NCBI GenBank assembly: GCA_963855995.1
Contig: OY979716.1
Coordinates: 30,392,421-30,456,420 of the forward strand
DNA length: 64,000 nt
Reading direction: 5' to 3'
DNA from: Muricea muricata
Lineage: Eukaryota > Cnidaria > Anthozoa > Malacalcyonacea > Plexauridae
This document shows, piece by piece, positions 44,244 through 57,201 of the stretch. How positions within the stretch are numbered: the stretch's first letter is position 1; every line of letters begins with the position of its first letter. The notes under the pieces were generated by a model that saw nothing but the letters and a program-made list of their open reading frames with translations, did no database searches and was not told the origin of the DNA. The position numbers were made by a program, and so were the translations under genes.

Positions 44244-45388
44244 TAACGCACATTGTTCTGTGTTATCCTAGGCCTCTCCTTACACACTCGTTTGTGTTCA
44301 TTTATAATATATATATTTAAGAGCAGCAGGACCAAATAGGGGACACTGATGGGCAGGTCCAGGTGCAAGTACTGTGCTTTGTTATTTGACTCTGTGTACT
44401 GTACTGTAATGGCATATTATTTATTGTAAGGGGGAATGCCAGTTGGAATCTTGTATTTACTTATTTCTATTATAGAGAATTAGTAATATATTTGCGTGGG
44501 GGGCGTTCAAACAGTTTCAGACAATAACAGAGTCACAACAAGAAAGAAATCCATATAGAAAGAAACATATTTTCAGTTACAATAATATCCAAGTAAATAC
44601 TGCATGTGTGGTACATATCCACTACAGTGTCTGTTAAATTTAAAATCCGGTATTTTGTGAATATGAGATATTGCAAATTTTTGCTTATTAAAATTTTAGT
44701 TGTGATAAAATTGTATGTCCATATTAAACACAGTAAAAAATAATGTGGAGGAAATGATTGATCAAAATGAAATGTCTCTAAATGCCAAATGGTGAAAGTG
44801 GAAGACAAAATATAAGGGAGGCTTAATAACTTTCTCACATATCATAGGTATCTGTAGGTAATGTCATCAAGCTGCAATGACCCTACTCTATTATTTTAAT
44901 TTGTCTAATTGCAGACAATTTCAATTTTCAAGTGGAGAGCTCTGGGCCCTAATGAGTTGATAAAAGAAGATTCTTCAGTAATAAAAGAAGATTTTCGAAA
45001 TATTAGAAAAATTACGATGACATCACAATGTGACATCATTCTTTTTAAACAACAACAAAAGTAATCTAGCTAGAAATAATAAACTAGCCTTGATAGAAAC
45101 AAAAATATTATGTATCTTAAGTAGTTTTACCAGGCTTTTCTCTATTTCAAAATGGCAGAAGTTTGTGTAAAATATAAATTGTAAAATTATTAATTATCAG
45201 ATATTAACTTTGTAATAAAAAAATTTTAAAAATAATAAAAGAAAATAAAAGAAAAATTTAGCCTTAAAACGAAATCTTCTTTTATTATAAAAGAAAGTAA
45301 AAGAAAAAATAATAAAAGAAGAATTGCCAACCCTGAACTGACCTGTTGCAGATGTGTAGCCTTCAGAAATTTGATGCCTCTTTGAGCT

Positions 45389-45648
45389 ACAATCAGTGAC
45401 ATTGAAATTTGGGACACTTAGATCAATTAGAAATTTTTTTAAGCATTTGTAAAAATTCACATGTAAACCCCCCTTCCCCCCCCCCCGTTTCAATGTTGCT
45501 ATATCGGCCATAAAAATTATTGGCGCCATCATACAAGACCATAGCCGTAACTGCTGAAATTGCTCACCACATGAGCAACATTGAAAGGGGGGAAGGGGGT
45601 CAGTTGTATGTTTTGAGCAATCGGTCCAATAATTTTGTCACTGATTGT
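45389..45648 (+). mobile_element. MITE family X, copy 1 (260 bp)
   Basis: Starts ACAATCAGTGACA and ends TGTCACTGATTGT. Very close in sequence to 57585-57847, same orientation, differing by a few bases and the length of a C-run. Flanked by CT on both sides (45387-45388, 45649-45650). Confidence 0.8.
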
Positions 45649-45824
45649 CTGAGTATAATTTACTGCGTTTCACTAAACTTTAAATGTATGGAACTTAAAA
45701 ACTAAGCAAGATATCTTCATGAAATTTTCAGCACGTCTTCTGTGGTAACTGAGCTACTATTAGGTTTATATAATTTTAAAATTAAATATGTTGCGTGACA
45801 AAAGTTTCATTTTGATTGACAAAG

Positions 45825-45955
45825 ATGGTCCGGATTCATGATTTAACGCCAGATCAGCGAGATTTAGTGCTTTTACTGAGGCATGAATTTGATTACTCAT
45901 ACCGGCAAATTGCGCTAAAATACGACAAAATACTAGTGTTAATTACATTCTTCTG
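45825..45955 (+). CDS. short exon with a helix-turn-helix-like sequence
   Basis: ATG at 45825 opens MVRIHDLTPDQRDLVLLL followed by HEFDYSYRQIALKYD, the look of a transposase or Pax-type N-terminal helix-turn-helix. It runs to a stop at 45953-45955, or splices earlier. No partner exons seen. Probably a remnant of a Tc1-like or related transposase. Confidence 0.35.
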
Positions 45956-47652
45956 ATACTTTAGTTTCAATTGTTGTATATATTGCTCACAAAATAATAT
46001 ATTCGTGATGAATGACACATAGATCTTAAGAATTTGTACAAAATAAAATAGAAAAAATAGGGACTCCAAAAAAATGCTGTCTATTTTCGAAAACATCCTA
46101 TCTATTTTTTGTTTAAGTTAAATAACCAGTGCAAGTTCCCGTGTGTATTTAATGCCCACATATATTCATGCCACGTAACCATGTACTTATATCAAAATAA
46201 CAGACTGTTTTTACTAGTAACCACAAGTAACCACATAATTTGATAAGTATATATGATATATCTTCTTTATATATGATTACTTCTGGTTACTTGTGGTAAC
46301 TTACGATATTCACACTTGGGTGATGGTTATTTCTGAACAATAACCGAATTCACAAATCTTGTGTAATATTAGAGATTTGTGTTTGTCCAAAAAATTATAT
46401 ATTGTATTATATTTGTCACCTTGTTTATGGTTACTTGTGTGGAGACGTGTTGCTATGTCTACTTCCCCTTGAGAATTAGTGTTTAAAAAATAGGGAATTC
46501 ATGTTTTGTTTGTGAAATTATATATAGACATATCATGCAGTATTTTACTGAATTAATCTAAACGTACTTCATGCTTGAAAATATTCAAGCTGGCCAGTCG
46601 TAATCCTCGAGGATAAGGCGCTCGAATTGAAGAAATCAGATTATCAAAAGGAAAAAGATCAAAATACTAATGACATTAACTTTGACAGGGCAAACTATAC
46701 ATGTAATGGTAAACAAAATTGAATATGTTACAAACACTGCTTTGATTAATGATGTACATAATATGCAAGCTTTAGCCTAAAAATGACGAAATAAATCATT
46801 ATAATAACCTCTTATCTCGTTTTTGCCGCATTTGTTGATTGGACTTAAGACCTTACGCGCTAACATACGGTAAACAACATCTATCGTCAACCAGACGTTA
46901 AACACACGCAACAAAATCCAACCTCTCACTGTCATACTTGGCATTAACGTTTCAATTCACATGCTTTGTTATAACGAAAAGATGTGCATTACATATATAA
47001 TAATAAAAAGGCATTATTTACTAGGAACAGCAAAATAGCACGGTAAACATTCAAAGACGCATGTTTGAAAGTATAATGATCAAGCATTCTTAATTATTCA
47101 GCAACTATCGCTTTTGAATGTTTACCGTGGGCATTTTAAATGTGCACTTGTAAAATTGATATATTTCATTATTCTTTAATGGCAAAACCCTTCCACCCAA
47201 GTAGATGTAAAATACTTGCTATAATCGTGTTTGTATCAAGTGCAAAAAGGTGACGAATTGAACAAACGCCACGGTAAACACGGCAAAAGTGTAATTAGGA
47301 CGCTGTTCGCATATTTTTGCATGTCCGATAGTATGCTCACTTTATATTACAACTCTAGCACTAATGTTGCAAAACATTTTGGGCAAGGCAATAGATCTTG
47401 TCGCTGCTTTTCTGAAGACAAATTATATGGGACAAACATGAAAAAACAATATTTTTGAAAAGTATATCACATATCCTTCACAAAGCCTCCCCCCTCCCCC
47501 CCAAAAAAAACAATGTTGGTGCACAATTGAATACGCTATAAGTGAATAATAACTTGCCGCTGTAACCTGATACATTATACAGAGTTAATATGTGTCTCAC
47601 TGGCTAATGAAAAATATATCGAACAGTCTAAGCGTCACTTGTTAAAATAACC
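45956..47652. other. no gene seen
   Basis: AT-rich. An inverted pair near 46216-46305 (AGTAACCACAAGTAACCA against TGGTTACTTGTGGTAACTT) may be a small MITE. I see no credible coding sequence. Confidence 0.4.
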
Positions 47653-47803
47653 AACCGTTCCACCAATTCTAACAGGCTTAAAGCGTTACTTCTAAAATTT
47701 AGAAATGCGCTTTCAAGCGTCACCCGAATGCATTCTGCACATTCTGAGCTGGTAAATACTATGACCCAGTTCACAGAATAAAATTGCGCGCCCTGCATTC
47801 AAA

Positions 47804-50800
47804 ATGGCGTCTCGCGCACCAAAGCGTTTTAGGCCTTGCAAACTTCGAGTTCGATCTGTGTCTACCAACAACAAGAAAGTGACGAAAAAAATAAATCTTA
47901 AAGTTTCCTGTGCTTTAAGAGAGTCCACAGAGGGGTTTTCTTGTCCAGATATTGCTGAAGAAAATCAGGGAGTCCCTGTTAACCTCCCACATTGAAGAGG
48001 AGGGGTTTTTAACTGGGGGAAAATGTTGCTTTTGTGGCATTGCAAGTGCTGAATTTCGGTGTCCTGATTGCGGAGAAGAACAGTATCTTTGTCAAAGTTG
48101 CGCAAACAGCACACATGAGACAAGAAATTATTTCCATGTTTTGGAAAAGTTTAAAGTGAGTGCGAGTACTTGTGTAACAAAAATTCAGCCTATTTGTGGC
48201 AGTGTTACCATGGTCAGTAGGGTCATGATTACTTGTATTTCAAAGGACCAGGCATTCAAACTTACAGCCTTACAGGTTGTTGGTAGTTTTATTATACAAT
48301 ACCTCTGTTCTTGGAAATAAAGCTTTGAAATAAAATCTCAAATTCCCCATAATTTGCATTGTACAAGGTAGTTGATTTAGAAATCAACTACCTTGTACAA
48401 TGCAAATTATTGGGAATTTGAGATGTTATTTTTATCATTCCTAGAAGGAATGATAGGTTATATTTTGCAGGTCCTAGAGATTGTGTGAGACGTCTTATTT
48501 TTAAAAAGCTAGCCAAGTCCCTTCTGCACAAATCTACTGCACATAAAAATGTTTGTTATTTTTATATACCGGTATGTAGCTTTTGGCTACAACGACAGGG
48601 TCACCACAATAGCTCATGTCATTACCTACCCATTCCAGTTCTAGGCAATCACAGTTACTTTTATGTAAATTTCATTTGCTTAATTAAACCAAAATTCCAA
48701 CATGTGGCTCTTCAATAACAAACTTTGTTATGTGTTGAAAGAATCTGTGGAATGGACTTGACTACCTCTTTAATATACAGTACTGGTACATGTATAGGAT
48801 GGAAACACCATGCCATACTTTCCAAATTCCACTGTTCTTGGTGCAAAACATCAAAAAGAATGCCCTGGTGCTCAAGCCCGCCAAGTGGTCTGCATTGATC
48901 AATATGGTGAGTTTCACTTCAACTTCATTTTTAACTATTTAAATTTTATTTGTCCAACATGGACTTGGGGTAGCTATCATCTAATATTAATAGGTCGACA
49001 ACACCAGAAGCGAGTGTTGTTTTGTGACTGTGAGAATGATGCTGTGACATTAATCAGATTAAAATTGTGGCCTGGCAGTGTAACTCGACCAGTTCTGGCT
49101 TTCCATTTAAAACTAATGGAACTTGCCGAGATTTTTCTCCTTGAGTGCCATGTATCACTGAGAAAATTCTGTGATGCTATTGGAATATATACTAAATCTT
49201 CAACTTTGCCACTGTGGGTAAGCACTGTTGTCTGTATGTATGGTACCTGATTTTTTCACAGTATGAAGTGAATGTGTGTTACTTGTTAATGTTTGATGTT
49301 TTATGGTACTTGTAATTATTTATACAGCCTATTATAATGTGTACATGTGTATGTATTTACTGTTTCAGGTGAAGAACATCTACTCTTCTTTAAATAGTGA
49401 CTCATTTGATGAGTTTCGGTGAGAAAAAAGGGTTGTCTTTGAAAAGTTCTTAAACCCATTAATTTAAGATATAAATGTATTAATTACTTTTTCCAGCAAC
49501 CAGTATACACACACCTTCAAGTTTTGTGATTATTAATTTAATAAATTTATATCTTTCATAGATACCATCAGTATTTGTTGAGACGTGGCTACCCTCTGTT
49601 ACAACAAGAACAAAATCAAGGAATAAATTCATGCCCTCTTTGCCCAAAGGTACAACTAGATGCACTGTGCTGTACATATTGTACTGTGACATATCATTTT
49701 ATTTTATTAAGTGTACATTACTCAGTGGTTTTGTAAATATGGTTGCTTTTTAACAGTCAACTGAAGGTGGAACAATAATTGAATCAATGGATGCATGTTT
49801 TCATCTAGTAAGGAAAAAGTCATCTGGAAAAAATCTTTTTCCTCCCAGGCACTCTTCAACAATGTTTTTTAATCAGCATGAAGTGGATGAGTTTGTTGAT
49901 ATATATTCGTCTGGTGCACAGCAAGCTAAAACTGTATGTGAACAGACATGTCAGTTAAGTTTAGTGAAGTACCAAATTTAAAATTAATAATTTAATTTCT
50001 TGCAGGACCCATCTTATTTAATCTTTTAGGATTGTAATGAATTTAAAGCTGGTGAAGTTATTAATATGATGCATTCCAAAGGCAAGAATAAATTATATGA
50101 TGAAAAAGGCGTTTTTGGGCGTGTGTGTCGGCATAATTACCCAAAAGGATTGTAGAGTGCCTGAAAGTGTCTATATAAAGTACTGGTAAATGATGCTGGA
50201 GATGCTGCATAAATTAACCTAATGAGATGTTGAAATTTTATTCTACCAGAATAAAGCAGTGTCAAACTTGCCTGCAAAAACGTCCAATTATAAGCTATTG
50301 CACCATTCAAAGCTCAATAATGACAAAAAAATTAAAAAAGTAGAATAGATCTCAAATTACTGTATGTTGAAAAGTTGTAGCTTCAATATTATCTTTAGTG
50401 TAATATTAATAGTGTAATTTGTTGTTTTTGACAGGATTGCTTACTCAGTATATAGCCTTCAACATGTTATAAAGAATTCCAGTGAAAATTCCACTATAAA
50501 CGTGATGTATGATATTGTGTGTACCTTGATTTCACATTTAAACGTACGTATTTTCCACCCGTATTTTCGCACCCAAAAGCCTCCACTACATTACTGTTTT
50601 TAAGAATTTATTTGATAATAAAGTGTGATAATTAACATGAGTGATGTACAGTACTGTTCGTACAATATAGGTTTTTTGTAAAGTTAGCGTTTGGCTAGGT
50701 TAGTCATTACGTATTACATTAGTCTTTTTTCTTAACTTGCATTTTACTGCACTTTAGAAAAATGGGCGAGAAGATCTTTTGCAGAGAGCAAACTTTGCAA

Positions 50801-50890
50801 TTCCTGTTTTCCACTGTTATGGCCATAAGTCATCATGCCAGGTTGTGCTTACATCTAGATATTGGATTTTGTGATGCATACAGCAATTAT
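47804..50890 (+). pseudogene. KDZ-family transposase with CxC zinc motif
   Basis: Exons by GT/AG: 47804-48155, 48798-48906, 48994-49217, about 49370-49421, about 49560-49649, about 49757-49936, about 50031-50154, 50435-50543 and 50758 to about 50890. N-terminal zinc cluster CCFCGIASAEFRCPDCGEE...CQSCANSTH is the CxC2/CxC3 type linked to KDZ. Then FCDCENDAVTLIRLKLWPGS, RPVLAFHLKLM, SCPLCPK, ESMDACFHLVRKK (first Asp), KLYDEKGVFGRVCRHNYPKG, VMYDIVCTLISHL (Asp) and ANFAIPVFHCYGHKSSCQVV. Motif order matches KDZ transposases. A frameshift near 47925 breaks exon 1, and the frame is disturbed again after YW near 50870. The exons with the last catalytic Glu are not found; the nested element at 51440 lies there. 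Confidence 0.7.
48337..48422. repeat. near-perfect 86-bp hairpin
   Basis: Arms of about 41 bases, CTCAAATTCCC...AAGGTAGTTGATTT and its reverse complement, around a 4-base loop; one extra C on the left. In an intron of the KDZ gene. Could be a small foldback element or a structured RNA; sequence alone cannot tell. Confidence 0.75.
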
Positions 50891-51867
50891 TGCCAAAATC
50901 ATACGAGTGATTACAAAATCAACCGATCGCGCTGCGGGAGTCATAATCGCTGCTGATTTTGGCATTAATTATATAACTTTTGTAATCAGTGGCAAATACT
51001 GAGAGTGCGATTTGAGCATTAATCGCACCGTTTGTGAGCTGTAATTGCACTCTTGCCCATAGGCGTATTGCACTCTGGTCCTGAATTGAGTATTGAAGTA
51101 CCAAAATGAAGTACTGACTATAAAATGGCAGTGTTTTACAAATAAAGCAAGTGAATCAAACGTTATTTCTTAACAGTTTTATCATCAAATAATTCGTCAA
51201 ATTTGCCTGTTATATTTTTAAAACACTACAAATTATGAGTTTACAGTATATTTAGTACTTCGGTAGTTTAGACTTAGTTGGTTTTTTCAATTAGTACTTT
51301 AGTATACAACTTGTTAAGTTGATTTGCAATTTCCAAATTCCAAATTTGGTAATGTAATTACAAATAATCAAAACAAACATGGGAACTGGGCTTTGAAAAG
51401 TGACCTGAAATTGACCGTAATTAAATCAAATCAAATACTACCATTTGCAAGCAACCGCAAACTGCGAACATTTTATCATGTTTGTTTACGTTTCAAACGT
51501 AGACGTTTGCCGTTAAAACGTGCTAATTTAAACCTGCCAATCAAACAGTTTTTACTGCGAAACAAGCATGTTTGCAAGCCCCGCCTTCAATGTTTCAAAA
51601 ACGTAATGCAATGTCTTGTATCGGTTTGTCGCTGTTCAGCTAGACGAATAATGAATGTTAACGCAAAAGGGAGCACATACACTCAAGGGAAATCTTTAGA
51701 TGGGGGACTTCAGGCGCCTTATCATTGATCACTGCTTATCCTCTGGTGGAAATCCTGTAAATGGCTATTTACCAGTTACGTATAAATCCATAGCAGATAT
51801 ATACTTATCGCGTCAATTTGAGCACAGTTGCGAAAGTTTGGAATATATTTTGTGATACAGCGCAAGT

Positions 51868-52050
51868 TGACTGTGGACGTGGTCGTAAGGGAGGGAATCG
51901 TTGTAGTAAGCTTTCAGAAGGAGATCTGGAGCTCATCGAAATATTAAAAACTGGTAAAGGCTCTATACAACTAAGGGAGATATATTCTATACTGGAGGAA
52001 GTTGGCGATATTGAGAGTATTTCTTTGTCCTCAATTTCGAGGGCAGTTAA
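51868..52050 (+). pseudogene. helix-turn-helix fragment of a transposase
   Basis: GRGRKGGNRCSKLSEGDLEL, then LKTGKGSIQLREIY and SLSSISRAVK. This resembles the N-terminal DNA-binding part of a Tc1-like transposase family. The match stops exactly where the antisense PB1 exon begins, so the fragment is truncated or fused. No catalytic part nearby. Confidence 0.5.
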
Positions 52051-52091
52051 ATTTACGTGTGATGTTGATATCTCCCTTTGGTACCTGTATC

Positions 52092-52333
52092 GGTTGACAA
52101 GAGTTAATTGCATCTTGTATATCTTGCTCATTTGTGACCGTCACAAACGTACCCTCGTCGTCTCGATATTGTACTCGAAGCGTTTTTGCTGCTTCATAAA
52201 ATGTCCCTAATATCTCTCTTACAATTCCAGACAGGCTTTGTAGATTTAATTCTTTAAATCTTCTCTCCGAAATCGTCAATTTCTTACAGCGATCGTAATT
52301 AGGCTCATATAGAACTTTGATTTGCACCGACAT
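52092..52333 (-). CDS. PB1-domain exon
   Basis: Starts MSVQIKVLYEPN at 52333 and continues KKLTISERRF, GIVREILGTFYEAAKTLRVQ, YRDDEGTFVTVTNEQDIQDAI, then splices at CAG|GTACC near 52092. The YRDDEG...T.EQDIQDAI stretch is the OPCA-type acidic motif of PB1 domains, which pair with other PB1 domains through a basic face. About 80 residues, one domain, intact. It sits between inverted copies of the repeat at 51600-51640 and 52372-52412. Downstream exons not identified. It may be a captured host exon or the start of an element-encoded protein. Confidence 0.65.
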
Positions 52334-52703
52334 TTCAAAAATAAGTCATTTAAATACCAACAGTCCAACACGAAACAGCGACAAACCGATACAAAACATT
52401 GCGTTACGTTTTTGTATCTGCGAATGCAGATATATTGTTGTCGTGCGCGTGCTGTTAGCTTGTAGCCAATCACCGAATGCGTAATTAAAAATAGCCAATA
52501 GTCGAGAAGATAACATTAAAATGACGTATTACTTGATGATCATTCAGACCATAGTATGTTTAACTGGAGTGATTTTCCAAATTCCAAAATGGCGTGTGCC
52601 AAGACTGTTAAAGAGTGAAGAGTTAAGCCTAACTGGACAAAGACTGCTTAGGTTAACTGAAGACTTTTCGTAGCGTGACTGGATATTCTATTCCTATGTA
52701 AAT

Positions 52704-52823
52704 ATGTCTAAGCAAGATGATGTTTCGATAACTGGGGAAATATTGCATCGGTTGAATAATCCATCTGCACAGTCAACAAACCGATTTGACAGAAGCAGTG
52801 ACATTGATACAATGATAATAAAG
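52704..52823 (+). CDS. possible first exon of an unknown protein
   Basis: ATG at 52704 opens 40 codons (MSKQDDVSITGEILHRLNN...DTMIIK) ending at AAG|GTACAA, a fair splice donor. It is divergent from the PB1 exon. No family recognised and no second exon confirmed. Confidence 0.3.
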
Positions 52824-52833
52824 GTACAATAAC

Positions 52834-55630
52834 AACATGGACTACATGTACGTAATTTTTAGAAGTCCAGTTAACTTGTTTAAAACGGTTTTGAGTATAC
52901 TGTATGTTTTGATGGATGGGCGTGTTGTTTTCATTATGTGCATTTTGTTTCATTTCACTAGTTGTGCTTGCAGTGTACACTTGCATTATCTAGTATTTGT
53001 CTGTGATTGCACTTATTTGGTACACACCTTATGCTTGTGTACAATTTCTTGAACTTCTTGTTCTTTTGAATAGTCAATGTATATATCATGAATAGAAACT
53101 GTGTACCAGCACTTAGTAGCACTCGTGCTCAAAGTCTATTAAGGCTTAGATCTGAAATCCGAATCATAGGTCGACATTTTTCCTTGGGTAATATCATCAG
53201 CTTGAGTCGCTTTTGTTACATCTTAATCACCAGCAATTGCATTGAAACAAAAAAATATCCACATGAAACAAAGCTAATTTTGCATGAATGATTGATGTTA
53301 AATTGATCATCAGTTAATCATGAAATTTTGGTTGCACAAGGTGTATAAAAAAAGTAGACCCTTTGAAGTAGATGCCAATTGGATTAACTGCAATCTGTTG
53401 CATTAATTTGACAGTTCAGAATGACTCGATTTGAAGGTCACTTAACAGATTTAATTCGTTCTGATTTTGAATACACCTTGAATATCTTTAACAATATAAT
53501 GAATTACAAATTCACATTTTTGTACAGCCTGTTTTGTTTGCTGAAGTTATTCTAACTTATCCCATGATTATACAATCATGCATTTCTACGCATATATTAA
53601 TTCGACCGAATTAAAAAGCATTCCAAAGGGTATACTTTTTTATATACATCCTGTAGTAAACCATATTTGTAAAACTAAAGTTATTTGATTTATGCATTGT
53701 ATACTTGACATGCATTTTTATATCGATTTTTAAAAATAACAATTAATACCATTAATATCCATGCAAATTTGGTTCCAACAATTGTGATAAATGTTAAAAT
53801 ATTTCAAGTATTTACCTCTGAAATGATACTGTTATCAAAAATTTATATCATGATAATTTCATACGTTTTTATTAAAAACTTTATATTATACAGTAATAAT
53901 TTCAAACACATTGGACTATTTATTTCAATACTTATTGCAATCATTCTACTACAAGTACATATTTATGCTGTGCGAAGCTACCTGTATGCGTAGCGTACCT
54001 TTTTTTCGCAGATACATGTACGCGTAGCGTACCTATTTTTGAAACATTGAAGGCGGGACTTGCAAACATGCTTGTTTTGCAGTAAAAACTGTTTGATTGA
54101 CAGGTTTAAATTAGCACGTTTTAACGGCAAACGTTTACGTTTGAAACGTAAAAAAACATGATAAAAGTTCGCAGTTGCTTGCAAATGGTTGTATGTAATC
54201 AAATATCATTGCATTTGTTATTTGGGTATTTTGAAGGCTGGAAATTTTACAAATACAAAACATCTTACATATACATATACAGTTATATCAACACGAATGG
54301 AAATTGGAAAAACAAGAAATTGCAATTGCAAATGCTATCAATATTATAAAAGTAGATATATTACTAATCCGCGGATTTTGCTCGAAGTCAAGGTCTATTT
54401 TGTTTTTGTTTTTTTCAGGTATATAAAAAACCATCATAATTATTACTAAGAATTTTTATTTAATACCTCAAGAAGAATCCAATAAATACTGTAAAAATAC
54501 TCAACTTACTGTATTTTTTATTGAAGAGTTTCACAACATCACAAACTCTATAATTCGCCATTTTGGGAGAATCTATTTTAAATATAAAACAATATCCAAA
54601 AACAATTAAAAAACACAGTGAGAAAAAATACAGTATTGTTATGTACAAGATAGGTTCAACATTTGCTCTAACTTGCCTAAATAATTTGAAAACATTAAAC
54701 CAACTTTCTCATTCTCAATTAGAAATTTTAATCCATTTTTTGTCCCATATTGCTGCAGGTATGAATTTCCAGGCTCCAGGAACAAGACAGATGCTTCACA
54801 TCCCAGACTTTCAAGAAACCCAAGCTATAGTTAGCATAAAATAAAGAAAATACTCTAAATGTTAATAGGGTGAAATTGGGTTGTTATATGGGTATTAGCC
54901 TGGTAATAATTGTCCCATTTTAGATACAAAGATGTGAGAGTGCCACTGAGGAGTTTTTAGTGTATTCTCAGGCAGAGATCAAGAATTATACAAGCTTTTA
55001 TAGCTGAAATTGATGAAACTGTGGTTGCTAGCTATGAACCATCTGAAATCAAAAATTTTGAGAATTTCATAGTACATGTAGTAGGATTTTACAACAATTG
55101 AAAAAAGTGGTAAACTTTGTTGTTGATACCGTTTCTATTAGTTGTTCTAAGGGGTGGATCAATTTTGATTTCAAATTTTGCATGTAATCAACTTTTGTAT
55201 CGGCCGAATTGCCAGCTTATCAAAATATCAAAAATGAAATAGTTAAGAATAAAACTGTCTCCATTAACACCAGTATTTTGGATTCTATGACAAGCAATGA
55301 ACCACAGCTAAATGTTTATAAGCAACCCTTTTCTACTTATGAATTACAAATGATCTTGCTAGCCACCCTCCATAACTTAGTGTTTAGATAAACATCACAC
55401 TTAGGTGTAGGTTTAATTCCTGGTGAGGGACCTATACTTGATGCATTTTCTCAACTGTTCTTGTTTGGATATCCAAGTACATGTGTATGATTTCCACAGA
55501 AGAGTAATCCTGTGCACCAGAATTTAATATTCTACATTGAGTGAAGTGCCACAAAACCATAATTAATATATTGATTTGATGTACCCTGATATACTGTAAT
55601 TGCTAAATCATAATTGATGTGCGATAATAC
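52834..55630. other. mostly AT-rich sequence without assignable genes
   Basis: Apart from the right inverted repeat ending at 54189 I see only short open frames. One at about 54600-54844 (IHFLSHIAAGMNFQAPGTRQM) and one at 55209-55391 are open but unrecognised. They may be eroded exons of the KDZ element. Confidence 0.35.
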
Positions 55631-57201
55631 CTGTGAAATCAGTTGCTTTTTAACTTTCCTAATTTGCTGGTTTTTTTGTTTCTCAGTCAGTTCACTGACA
55701 TCATGGTCACTTAGTCCATCTGCCTTTTCAATCCACATTTTCCGATCTTCTGCAGACAACAAATTCCACTTACTTACTGCCATCTTTAATCTTTCAGAAT
55801 TTGTGGAAAGTTGCTTGCACTCATCTGCAAATCAAGAAAACAAATTGATATCAATTTACAAATTCTGTATTTGAGGCATTAATAAAAAGAGAAACTTACT
55901 CCAAGTATATCAGTTATATCTTAGCTATGCAGACCCTTGGAACATTTTAGTAAATACAGGAGGCAAGATAGGTGCAGACTGCACAGAAATATTATTTTTT
56001 AATCTCTTACTTTCTTGTATGTTCTTAAATTTTGACTCAAAGATTAAAAGAGTGCTTTCTCATATTTTATAAAATTATAACTTTTAATACATAGATGTAC
56101 ATTTAAGTCTTGTTTGCTGAGTATATACCTGTACCTGAGTTTAAAATCGATGAACAAAACAAATTATAGGCAGATGTTCCATGCTTTAATAAACATGATC
56201 TTTTTGGAGCAGGTTCTTCAGTTCTATTTAAGTCTTTTCTTTTACGCTTCTCATTACCTATCCATTTCTATAAAAATAATATGGTAGCTCCATTTGTTTT
56301 GTATATATGTTAACATTTCGCATGGAAATTAATTTGTATTTCTAGCTGGTGTACTAGCATGCTTAAATTAGACTGGTATCGTGATTATTTTTTGCAAATG
56401 ATCATAGGGTTTGTCAGTCTGCCATGTCAACTATATTAAGGGATGTATTAAATTGGGAGCTGAAGACAGCAGTTGCAATATATCAAAAATAGTCTATGTA
56501 CTTTTAGATTTAGAGTATAATTATTTATTCCAAAGTTAACATTGTATAAATTAATGAATGCGATTGACCATGTGCAAAAAATCATGGCATATGTGATTAG
56601 CAACACAGCATATAAGAGTCCTGCTCTGTATATATGGCAACAAATTCATATAAACATTTTTGTAGTAGAATGTATTCTTCTGCTTAGAAAGCAGCAGAAG
56701 ACAAACTATAGACAAACAAACAAATGCTTCATATACCAATCATATTTCTATTCAAACTCAAACATCGAAATAATAGAATGACATGTAGGTTGTGTTAATA
56801 ATAGTAGGTGAATTTACAAATTCTGTTAATATGTTCATAGTAAAATTGCCATTTACTTACTCTACGCAGGAAAATGTATTAAAAAATCACCTGCTCCTGT
56901 GATGCCCTGCACAACGTCCCTGCTGATGCACATGTACTAAATTTCATATATCCCCTTTCAAATAATAAATACTTAGTACAAAGTGGCGCGTAAAATGTAA
57001 ATTGTGTTCTGCACTCCTTGTAATGCTTCTCACCTTAACTCGCCCAATATCAAGCTTCGCTTTAGTTGCAACTTCCTCGATAACATTTTGCATATTGCTC
57101 CCAGTGGTATTCATTCCATTGTCGTAATAATTTGACAGTATTTTACGTTGCTCATCTGTAATTTTTTCATACGTACAAGGTCGACTACAACTTTCCGCCA
57201 T
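55631..57201 (-). CDS. homeodomain-like plus HMG-box protein of the KDZ element
   Basis: Exon 1 (57201-57034) starts MAESCSRPCTYEKITDEQRK and has a homeodomain-like first part (ITDEQRKILSNYYDNGM, VIEEVATKAKL, IGRVK). Exon 2 (56267-56135) continues with KWIGNEKRKRK, equivalent to recognition helix 3, then GTSAYNLFCSSIL, the start of an HMG box. Exon 3 (55824-55631) completes it: MAVSKWNLLSAEDRKMWIEKAD, then a Lys/Gln-rich helix. Phases agree across all three junctions and no stop interrupts. At least 165 residues; the last exons were not found. Both domains bind DNA, so a terminal-repeat-binding or chromatin-bending role is plausible. The start lies 20 bp inside the right TIR of the element, and the gene converges with the KDZ transposase. 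HMG boxes are known near KDZ transposases in fungi; the homeodomain partner is new to me. Confidence 0.62.

Larger units (their letters stand above)
51440..54189. mobile_element. unclassified inverted-repeat unit, 2.75 kb, PB1 exon inside
   Basis: About 170-bp inverted repeats: 51440-51610 starts ACCATTTGCAAGCAAC and contains GTTTACGTTTCAAACGTA, and 54020-54189 is its reverse complement. A third, shorter inverted copy of the inner part (CAGCGACAAACCGATACA) is at 52372-52412, so 51600-52412 is itself bounded by inverted repeats. Inside are a helix-turn-helix fragment, a PB1 exon and a small exon at 52704. I could not define a target duplication. It lies in the KDZ element. Confidence 0.55.
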
